A stretch of 32,325 bases of DNA. It comes from Candidatus Poribacteria bacterium (GTDB lineage Bacteria; Poribacteria; WGA-4E; GCA-2687025). Every line of letters begins with the position of its first letter. The stretch's first letter is position 1. The stretch is from positions 1 to 32,325 of the forward strand of contig VGLH01000040.1 in the NCBI GenBank assembly GCA_016866785.1, given 5' to 3'. Positions 26,016 to 32,325 of the stretch are shown piece by piece. A model generated the notes under the pieces. It searched no databases. It had not been told where the DNA came from and saw only the letters and a list, made by a program, of their open reading frames with translations. The translations under genes were made by a program, and so were the position numbers.

Positions 26016-28133
26016 TCAGACGCCTGTCGGCGACATCAGGTGTGACAACTCGCGGAGCCGAGCGTCGATGCGCTCCTTGGCGACGCGCGATCCATCCAAG
26101 ATGGACGCCGCGAGTGGCGGAAGGATCACGTCTGGAAGTTGCGTCCTGGCGGTGGAGAACCTCGCCGCTTGCAGCGATCTCCACTCCGTCTCCATCGGTG
26201 TCGATTCTGATGCGAAGTCGTTGAGCGTCGCCAGCAGGTCGTCTCGGACGACTTGCGATCTGCCGGAGACCGAGGCGCGTCGCGAGGCGCGGACGACGAT
26301 GGTCGCGAGGTCCTCGCCGGTGAGACGTTCGGCTGCGGGCTGGCGCATCAGCTCCTCGAACGGGATGTCGCCGCTGAACGGCACGTGCGTATGCAGCAAC
26401 ACCTTGCGGAGGATGTCCGCGCGTTCCTGGGGTGTCGGCAGCAGATAGACGAGCGTATCCATCAGCGGCACGGCGACGAGGCTCGGTTCGACCAGCTCGG
26501 GCGCGGAGGATGCGCCGACCCACAGGATTTGGCAGCGCGTGTCGGGGCGCGACATCCAGTCGAGGAGCATGCCGGTCGCGCGTGAGGTCGGAGCGCGTCC
26601 CAAAGCCGTGCTGCCCCGGCGGAACGTCTCGTCGACACGGTCGATGAAGACGACCGAGGGTCCGATCGAGCGCGCGTAGTTCAGCGCCAACATCAGGTCA
26701 TTCGCGTACGCGTCCTCTGCCGCGAGTCCTAGCTCTGCGGGTCGAATGCCCAGTTCGTGCGGCATTCGGAGTCGGAGCACCGGCACGATCGTGCTGCGTG
26801 CCAGCGCGTGAAGCGTCATGCTCTTGCCGGTTCCCGGCGGTCCGAACAGCCAGACGCCGTTGGGCACGGCAACGCGGTCGCTTGCGAGCAGACGCGTGAT
26901 GACCTCCTGAAAGTAGCGACCCACGTGCGTCAGCCCGCCGACGTGCTCCAGAGGCGTATCCGGCGGCACAAGTTCGAGCAGCCCGCGTGAGAAGTCGAGC
27001 ACCTCGCGCGCTTTGCGTTCGTGCAGGTCCTCCCACCTCACCGCCGTGGAATGGATCGTGCTGGGCAGGATCGCGTCGTAAATGCTGCTGAGCGTCAGCC
27101 CGGCGGTTTGCTGGGCGGCGTCGCGCTGGTTGAAGCCTTCCGAGTAGCGCAGCCGGTCGGGGTACTGCGTCCTCTGCCGGAAGGGGGGCCAGTCCTTGAC
27201 CGGCTCCTCGCCTTCCTTGGGTTCTGGGGGCGGCTGCCAGTGCTCCGTGAAGAGCCCCAGATGTCTCAGAAACGCGCGCCGCTCTTGAAGCTCCGGCAGA
27301 GGCACTTCCAGCACGACCAGCTCGCGGCTGTCGAGGATCTCCGGGGCGACATCCGCCAGGTTCTGCGTCGTCATCACCAACAGATTACGGCGAGCGCGGA
27401 TCACCTTGTCGTAAGACCAGCGGGCGAGCGTCTCGGTGAGTAGGATCGACTCGGTGTTCCCGATCGGCTCGTTGCGACGGGAGCGATGGCGGTTGGGAGC
27501 CATCATCTCGACGCGCTCGATCAGGATGGCGACCCGTCGCCCGTACGGGTTCCCGTGAAGCAGCCCGTCGAACCGGTTGATGACGTCTCCGAGCGCCATG
27601 TTCCGGTCGACGCCGGAGCGCGCGGCACGGATTCCTGAGTTGAGGTGCTTCCATTGGTAGCGGGGCTGAGTCGCGAGGATCGCTTGGAAGGTCGGGTCGT
27701 CGCGCATCCGCGCGAAGGGCTTCTCATCAGCGCTATCGTCCTGCGCGCACTTGCCGAACTCGACGTCGAGCAGCGACAACGCCGCCAGCGCTCCGAGCGC
27801 TGCCCGGTCGTTCCCCGCCACGGAGGAGCTCTGGGCGAACTTGTAGAGCGTCGCGTTGAGACCGAACCGCCACTGGTAGTCGGCGCGCTCGCCGCCGCGC
27901 ACGCGGAGATCGGGCGGGAACACGGCTCCCAAGGATCGGTCGTACGCCATGAGGAGCCAATTGACCGACTCGTCGCCAAGCTGTCCGACATTCCACAGCA
28001 GGTAGTCGGAGAACGGAATGTATCCGAAGACGTTGTGCGCGACGATGTCGCGGGTGTTCAGGTGAAGCAGGAAATGGTGCGCCACCTCCGCCTCGTAGAG
28101 CTCGCGGATTCGGTTCCAGACAAATGAGACCAC
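26016..28133 (-). CDS. Two-module AAA ATPase (Ycf46-like arrangement)
   Basis: About 705 residues. An N-terminal helical region leads to a degenerate AAA module (RRVAILIERVEMMAP near 199-213, no Walker A) and then an active-looking one: Walker A GPPGTGKS (431-438, K437) and Walker B VVFIDRVDE (494-502). In the second module the usual RRGRFD region reads VAVPLMDTLVYLLP, so the arginine finger is not evident, and sensor 1 has Ser for Asn. This resembles Ycf46-type proteins; the role is unknown, possibly remodelling. I chose the GTG at 28133 (GGAG 10 bases upstream) because a longer frame to 28355 runs into waaA. It follows waaA by 26 bases. Confidence 0.82.
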   Translation of the reverse strand: MVSFVWNRIRELYEAEVAHHFLLHLNTRDIVAHNVFGYIPFSDYLLWNVGQLGDESVNWLLMAYDRSLGAVFPPDLRVRGGERADYQWRFGLNATLYKFAQSSSVAGNDRAALGALAALSLLDVEFGKCAQDDSADEKPFARMRDDPTFQAILATQPRYQWKHLNSGIRAARSGVDRNMALGDVINRFDGLLHGNPYGRRVAILIERVEMMAPNRHRSRRNEPIGNTESILLTETLARWSYDKVIRARRNLLVMTTQNLADVAPEILDSRELVVLEVPLPELQERRAFLRHLGLFTEHWQPPPEPKEGEEPVKDWPPFRQRTQYPDRLRYSEGFNQRDAAQQTAGLTLSSIYDAILPSTIHSTAVRWEDLHERKAREVLDFSRGLLELVPPDTPLEHVGGLTHVGRYFQEVITRLLASDRVAVPNGVWLFGPPGTGKSMTLHALARSTIVPVLRLRMPHELGIRPAELGLAAEDAYANDLMLALNYARSIGPSVVFIDRVDETFRRGSTALGRAPTSRATGMLLDWMSRPDTRCQILWVGASSAPELVEPSLVAVPLMDTLVYLLPTPQERADILRKVLLHTHVPFSGDIPFEELMRQPAAERLTGEDLATIVVRASRRASVSGRSQVVRDDLLATLNDFASESTPMETEWRSLQAARFSTARTQLPDVILPPLAASILDGSRVAKERIDARLRELSHLMSPTGV

Positions 28134-28159
28134 GACGGCATCGCTCCACGCAGGTTGGG

Positions 28160-29470
28160 TCAGCGCCGCTCGGTCGTCGCGGGGAGTACATGGGCTCGCA
28201 GCGCTTCGAGCGTCCGGTCGCTCGCTCCGAGATTGACCACGATGAACTGTCTCCCGGCTGTGCCGATACGGTGACACCGTTCCGCGTCTTGGGCAAGCCG
28301 GATGAGGGCTTCGGCGAGATCGTCGCTGCCGGTGACCGCGATGCTGCCGCCGCACGCTCGCAGCCCCGCCGCCTCCGAGGAGTTGTCGGTCAGCGGTCCG
28401 ACGAGGACCGGCTTCGAGAACGCCGCAGGCTCCATGACGTTGTGAACGCGCCGATGGAAGCTGCCCCCGACGAAGGCGGCGTCCGAAGCGGCGTAGAGCC
28501 GGGCGAGCAGACCAACTCGATCGACGATCAGCGCGTCAGCCCGGCGCGCGTCCGCCCTCGCATCGACGGCGGACAGGCATACGGATCGCAGGTCTGCACG
28601 GTTCAGCGCTTTCTGCGTCATCGCGACGTGGCTCGGCGTGGGTTCGTGCGGCACGACGATGAGGCGAGAGCTCGGAATCTGCTTTCGCAGGGCGACGAAT
28701 GCGGGGATCACGACCTGTTCGTCGGCTGCGTAGGTGCTGCCGGCGATTAGTGTGAAGCCGTTCCAACCTTCGAGCGCCGTGGGCAGCGGCTCGGATTCGG
28801 ATCGGCGCGCGCGCGCCTCGACTTGGTCGAACCGCGTGTCGCCGGTCACGACGATGTTCGCGCCCTTCCCCGCCAGCACGCGAAGCCGGTGGGCGTCCTC
28901 CTGAGTCACGGCACAGAGCAGCGCCAGATGGGGATAGACGTGCTGCATGAGCCCTCGGACCGGCTGAATCAGACGCGTCGATTTGGCGTGCATCGTCCCG
29001 GCGATCAGGGCAACCGGAATCCCTCGGCGGGATGCCTCCCACACGCAGTTGGGCCACACGTCGAACTTGCTGAACACGACCGCGCTCGGCCGGACGAGGT
29101 CCAACAGCGCGTTCACCTCTCGGCGGGAGTCGAACGGCAGGTAGCAGGACCCGTCGGCGTGCGGATAGCGCCCAATCGCCTGATACACCGACGGCGAGAA
29201 GCAGGTCACGACGATGCGATGGTCGGGGTGCAGGGCGGCGATGACCGGCTTGGCTTGCTCGAACTCGCCGACCGACGTCGTGTGGAACCAGAGCGTGCGG
29301 TCGGCGGAGCGGGCTTCGGCGAGCTTGCGTGCGAGCTCCGAGCGCCACGTTCGCTGACCTGACAGGACTTCGCGCGCCTTGCTATCGAACACGGCGGCAG
29401 CGCGCATGGCGACCTTCGCCACGGGACTCCCGACGGCGTCGTAAAGGGATCGCCAAGTGGACTCGCGCAT
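28160..29470 (-). CDS. waaA: 3-deoxy-D-manno-octulosonic acid (Kdo) transferase
   Basis: A 436-residue GT30 enzyme that adds Kdo from CMP-Kdo to lipid A precursor at the inner membrane. It shows WFHTTSVGEFEQAKPVI, with the catalytic-base Glu (E69) in SVGE, then FSKFDVWPN, LIAGSTYAADEQ, VVPHEPTP and the C-terminal VGGSFHRRVHNVMEPAAFSKP. The usual GGHN block reads RVHN, a mild change. No clear N-terminal membrane helix is seen, so peripheral association is likely. Its presence implies lipopolysaccharide and a diderm envelope. The ATG at 29470 comes three bases after the trx stop; no separate ribosome site is obvious, so coupling to trx is likely. Confidence 0.92.
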   Translation of the reverse strand: MRESTWRSLYDAVGSPVAKVAMRAAAVFDSKAREVLSGQRTWRSELARKLAEARSADRTLWFHTTSVGEFEQAKPVIAALHPDHRIVVTCFSPSVYQAIGRYPHADGSCYLPFDSRREVNALLDLVRPSAVVFSKFDVWPNCVWEASRRGIPVALIAGTMHAKSTRLIQPVRGLMQHVYPHLALLCAVTQEDAHRLRVLAGKGANIVVTGDTRFDQVEARARRSESEPLPTALEGWNGFTLIAGSTYAADEQVVIPAFVALRKQIPSSRLIVVPHEPTPSHVAMTQKALNRADLRSVCLSAVDARADARRADALIVDRVGLLARLYAASDAAFVGGSFHRRVHNVMEPAAFSKPVLVGPLTDNSSEAAGLRACGGSIAVTGSDDLAEALIRLAQDAERCHRIGTAGRQFIVVNLGASDRTLEALRAHVLPATTERR

Positions 29471-29473
29471 GGG

Positions 29474-29806
29474 TTAGGGGGTATGGCGCTCCAAGTGGCG
29501 CTTGATGTCGGACTTGGGCTGCATGCCGATGATCTGACCCGCGACCGCGCCATCCTTGAAGATGAGAAGCGTCGGGATGTTCTGCACGCCGAACCTGCCC
29601 GCAAGCCCCTGGTTCTCATCGACATTCAGCTTGCGGAACCGAAGCTTGCCTTGGTACTCCTGAGCCAGCTCGCCGATGACCGGCGCAATCGCGCGACACG
29701 GGGCGCACCATTCCGCCCAGAAGTCGACGACGACGGGCTCCGACGCATGGAGCACTTCTCGGTCAAAGTTCGTCGCGTTCAGATCGCCCAACTCACCCAA
29801 TGGCAT
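29474..29806 (-). CDS. trxA: Thioredoxin
   Basis: A 110-residue thioredoxin. The active site reads FWAEWCAPCRAIAP (C34, C37), with Ala where most thioredoxins have Gly; the cis-proline is in NIPTLLIF (P78), and the conserved core VVVDFW and LNVDENQGLAGRFGV are present. It reduces cytoplasmic disulfides with thioredoxin reductase. The start ATG at 29806 is preceded by GAGGTG at 6 bases; the longer reading to 29944 adds 46 residues without thioredoxin homology. It is the first gene of the long minus-strand run. The 163-base spacer 29807-29969 shows no gene. Confidence 0.94.
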   Translation of the reverse strand: MPLGELGDLNATNFDREVLHASEPVVVDFWAEWCAPCRAIAPVIGELAQEYQGKLRFRKLNVDENQGLAGRFGVQNIPTLLIFKDGAVAGQIIGMQPKSDIKRHLERHTP

Positions 29807-29969
29807 ATCGCACACCTCGCATGGACCTGACGAATCCCGCGCACGCGTCGGGCTCCCATCGGGAACGCCGCGCGGGAGTTTAGAGCCGCCTTCTCGGTAC
29901 GTCAATCGGAAATCGCTCTGCACAACTGAACGGCGGAAACACACGCCGCGTGACGGGCAACCGACCCGA

Positions 29970-30701
29970 TCACCAGAGAACGCTATGCAGGAACGCCTTC
30001 GCCCGTGGGCTCTCCGGCGACCGCAGCACCTGCGCCGGGGGTCCGTCCTCGACGACGGTTCCGTGGTCCATGAAGAGCACGCGGCTGGCGACCTCCTCTG
30101 CGAAGCGCATCTCGTGGGTGACGATGAGCATCGTCATCCCTTCGTCTGCGAGGGCGCGCATGACCTGGAGCACTTCGTGGACCAGCTCGGGATCGAGGGC
30201 TGACGTCACCTCGTCGAACAGCATGACGCGCGGAGACATCGCCAGGGCGCGCGCGATGGCGATTCGCTGCTGCTGTCCGCCCGAGAGCTGCGCCGGAAGC
30301 GCGTCGCGCTTGTCGGCGAGCCCGACTTTTTCGAGCAAGGCATCGGCGAGGTCGGAGGCATTCTGTCGCGGCAGCCGCAGAACCCGGTGGGGAGCCAGCG
30401 CGATGTTGGCGTGTGCGGTCATGTGCGGGAACAGATGGAACTGCTGAAAGACCATGCCCGTGTCGGCGCGAGGTCTGACCGGCGAGCCGTCCGTCGGCTG
30501 GGCAGCCGTGCTGTCGATACGGATCGTCCCGGCGCTCGGCGTTTCGATGCCGTTCAGGCATCGTAGGAACGTCGATTTGCCGGAACCGCTGGGCCCGATG
30601 ATGGCGACCTTTTCGCCGACGTGGACGTCGAGCGAGATGCCACCGAGGACTTCGTGAGCTCCGAACGACTTACGCAAGTCTCGGACGGCGATGATGGGCA
30701 C
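29970..30701 (-). CDS. Polar amino-acid ABC transporter ATP-binding protein
   Basis: A 243-residue ATPase of the GlnQ/HisP type. Walker [10 protein letters not shown] (36-44), Q-loop [12 protein letters not shown] (Q86), signature LSGGQQQR (139-146), Walker [13 protein letters not shown] (159-170) and the switch histidine in IVTHEMRFA. It powers uptake of a polar amino acid with the permease and binding lipoprotein just upstream. The start is the GTG at 30701, 32 bases inside the permease gene, with GGAGG 7 bases before it. It is the last gene of the operon. Confidence 0.94.
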   Translation of the reverse strand: MPIIAVRDLRKSFGAHEVLGGISLDVHVGEKVAIIGPSGSGKSTFLRCLNGIETPSAGTIRIDSTAAQPTDGSPVRPRADTGMVFQQFHLFPHMTAHANIALAPHRVLRLPRQNASDLADALLEKVGLADKRDALPAQLSGGQQQRIAIARALAMSPRVMLFDEVTSALDPELVHEVLQVMRALADEGMTMLIVTHEMRFAEEVASRVLFMDHGTVVEDGPPAQVLRSPESPRAKAFLHSVLW

Positions 30702-31332
30702 CGAACTGCCTCCGCTCCAGCGACCTCGACAGAACCGAAAGACCCAGGGTCAGCACCAGATAGATGGCGGCGACGGACCCCCAGACGCCGAACGTGTCGT
30801 AGGTTCGCGCGACCTCCAGCCGCGCCCGCTGCGTAATCTCAGGGATGGCGATGACCGTCGCCAGCGAAGTGTCTTTGAGCAGTGCGACCGATTCGTTGAC
30901 CAGCGCGGGCAGCGTGTTCCGAATCGCTTGGGGCAGGATGACGAAGCGCATCGACTGCCACGGCGTCAGTCCGAGCGCTCTGGCGGCTTCTGTCTGACCA
31001 GCGGGAACCGACTCGACGCCAGCCCGGAACACTTCCGCGATGTACGCCCCGTAGCAGATGCCGAACGCGCTCACCGCCGCCCAGAACTCGGAGATGCGGA
31101 ACCGCAGTCCGACGATGCTCTGGACGCCGAAATAGACGAATAGGAGGAGCACGAGGAGCGGGATGCCTCGGACGAGCTCGACGTAGCCGACTGCCGCCCA
31201 GCGCAGCGGCGCGATGCGCGATCTGCGGAGAAGCACAAGGATCAGCCCGAGGGCGATACCCATCGCCAGCGAGCACGTGAGCAACTGGAGGGTCGTACCG
31301 AGCCCGCCCAGAAGGTAGCGGAGCCTATCCAC
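30670..31332 (-). CDS. Polar amino-acid ABC transporter permease
   Basis: A 220-residue inner-membrane permease of the HisM/GlnP family. It has five or so hydrophobic helices. The family motif is [29 protein letters not shown] with a following [16 protein letters not shown], the EAA loop that contacts the ATPase. The start GTG at 31332 lies one base after the binding-protein stop, without an obvious ribosome site, implying coupling. Its 3' end overlaps the ATPase gene by 32 bases. Confidence 0.94.
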   Translation of the reverse strand: MDRLRYLLGGLGTTLQLLTCSLAMGIALGLILVLLRRSRIAPLRWAAVGYVELVRGIPLLVLLLFVYFGVQSIVGLRFRISEFWAAVSAFGICYGAYIAEVFRAGVESVPAGQTEAARALGLTPWQSMRFVILPQAIRNTLPALVNESVALLKDTSLATVIAIPEITQRARLEVARTYDTFGVWGSVAAIYLVLTLGLSVLSRSLERRQFGAHHRRPRLA

Positions 31333-31333
31333 G

Positions 31334-32071
31334 CTATGGGCCCTGAATCCACTTGCGGTCGAGCGCAGCCAGCGTGCCGTCGGCGCGGGCGGTCGCCAGC
31401 GCGGCGTTCAGTCGCGCGGCGAGCTCCTCACGGTCCTTGCGCAAGGCGATGCCGTAGCGCTCCTCCGTCAACGGCGCTCCCACGAGCTTCACCGACCCGC
31501 GCGCGGCGGCGATGGCGCGCGATGTCAGCTCGTCGTTGATCACGGCATCGACGGTTCCGTTCTCAAGGGCGAGGAACGCGAGGTCGATCGTGTCGTATTC
31601 GCTCAGCGTGGCGCCCGCGACGTCGCGCGCCTTGAGGGCTCCCGTCGTCCCGCGCTGGACGCCGATGCGCCGGCCGGTCAGGTCCGCGAACCCGTGGATG
31701 CTCATGTCCTCCGAGCGGACGGCAACGACCTGCCCGGCGTCATAGTAGGGGTCGCTGAACAGCACGCGCTCAGCACGCTCGGGAGTGATCGTCATGGCGG
31801 AGATCGCCGCGTCGTACTTTCCCGATTCCAAGCCCGCGATGATCCCGTCGAACGGCTGGTTGATGAACTCGACGGACAGCGAGGCGCGTTCGGCGAGCGC
31901 CCGCATCAGGTCGATGTCGAACCCGACGAGCTCGCGGGATTCGTCGTAATACTCGAACGGGCGATAGCTCGCGTCCGTCGCGACACGGATCGTTTCGGCT
32001 CGCCGGTCCGACCGGGAACAGGCTCCCAAGAGCAGGATGACGGCGGCGAGGATCGGCGTAAGTCGAGTCAA
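31334..32071 (-). CDS. Amino-acid ABC transporter substrate-binding lipoprotein
   Basis: About 245 residues. A short signal with lipobox LLLGAC (C18) anchors the protein. The mature part is a type-II periplasmic binding fold (SBP_bac_3): IRVATDASYRPFEYYDE, LVGFDIDLMRALAERA, FDGIIAGLESGKYDAAISAM, FSDPYYDAGQ and IGVQRGTTGA. The Asp/Arg ligand-binding pattern points to a polar amino acid, but which one cannot be read. I prefer the TTG at 32071, with AAAGGAG 5 bases upstream. An ATG at 32107 shares a base with the preceding stop (TGATG) and would add 12 residues, so it is a credible alternative. Confidence 0.9.
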   Translation of the reverse strand: MTRLTPILAAVILLLGACSRSDRRAETIRVATDASYRPFEYYDESRELVGFDIDLMRALAERASLSVEFINQPFDGIIAGLESGKYDAAISAMTITPERAERVLFSDPYYDAGQVVAVRSEDMSIHGFADLTGRRIGVQRGTTGALKARDVAGATLSEYDTIDLAFLALENGTVDAVINDELTSRAIAAARGSVKLVGAPLTEERYGIALRKDREELAARLNAALATARADGTLAALDRKWIQGP

Positions 32072-32106
32072 CACGACTCCTTTCGATGTCTGCGCGGGAG
32101 GCGGCA

Positions 32107-32325
32107 TCAGGCGACGCGGGCGTTCTCAGCTTCGAGAACCAGCACCCAGTCCTGGAACCGAGGCGGGCTCGGCGGACGCCAGTTTCCCTGATCATCCGGT
32201 TCCGCCGCGCCGGCGTCGTACTCGCCGCCCTCTTTGGGATCGAAGTAGTAGGCGCGATAGGCGACCCCGGCTTCAAGCCCCTGAACGCGCTGCACCCGCA
32301 CGAACGAGGGCACGAACAACATCCG
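32107..32325 (-). CDS. C-terminal fragment of a glycosidase-associated protein (5' end outside window)
   Basis: About 72 codons of a frame that stays open to the right edge. The end reads YRAYYFDPKEGGEYDAG and PSPPRFQDWVLVLE, which resembles the C-terminal beta-domain (putative collagen-binding type) found after DUF4038-like glycoside-hydrolase domains; the match is suggestive only. Its TGA overlaps the possible ATG of the ABC binding protein by one base, so the transporter may lie in a longer operon with a sugar-processing gene. Confidence 0.5.
   Translation of the reverse strand, partial: RMLFVPSFVRVQRVQGLEAGVAYRAYYFDPKEGGEYDAGAAEPDDQGNWRPPSPPRFQDWVLVLEAENARVA

Overview
This window is high-GC, densely coding DNA from what looks like a Gram-negative (diderm) uncultured bacterium. 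The best lineage guess is Candidatus Poribacteria or a close relative. The reasons are the secreted protein ending in a YPNPFNPETWIPFEL-type C-terminal module, the neighbouring phytanoyl-CoA-dioxygenase-like and DUF2961 genes, and the Kdo transferase, which implies lipopolysaccharide. The lineage call is inference from family content; there is no rRNA in the window.

Layout. 1-7.4 kb is an accessory segment. It holds the end of a secreted multidomain protein, two overlapping phytanoyl-CoA-dioxygenase-like genes, a papain-like peptidase, a DUF2961/GH172 glycosidase-like gene and a decayed IS1-family transposase. The spacers carry hairpin-rich repeats, one present in two copies (2212-2306 and 4344-4441). 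7.4-8.4 kb has a ferritin-like gene divergent from rpsT, with a good sigma70-type promoter for rpsT. 8.46-16.0 kb (minus strand) is one tightly coupled run: proC - divIVA - ileS-like - lspA - small membrane protein - fmt - PASTA protein - rpe. 16.07-18.19 kb has a SCO-family lipoprotein (minus), purN (plus) and a Rieske protein (plus). 18.16-29.8 kb (minus) is a second long run: trx - waaA - AAA ATPase - UPF0182 protein - ligA - Fe-S uracil-DNA glycosylase - GT-C glycosyltransferase. 29.97-32.1 kb (minus) is a polar amino-acid ABC transporter (binding lipoprotein, permease, ATPase), with a truncated gene at the window edge.

The most striking observation is the gene in the canonical ileS slot (12079-14664). 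It is an intact 861-codon frame clearly derived from isoleucyl-tRNA synthetase. However, the HIGH motif, the PPYANG and WDxHGLP segments, the DVWFDSG segment, KMSKS, the WTTTPWTLP editing threonines and the C-terminal Cys cluster are all gone, while other IleRS-specific blocks remain. It therefore looks like a retained pseudo-synthetase, translationally coupled to lspA, and predicts a second, functional IleRS elsewhere in the genome.

Other points of interest are a PASTA protein without a kinase between fmt and rpe, a UPF0182 protein with an inserted carboxypeptidase-regulatory-like domain, a two-module AAA protein lacking an obvious arginine finger, and a GH172-like protein carrying a pseudopilin-like tail. 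I saw no tRNA, rRNA, CRISPR array, prophage or complete mobile element.
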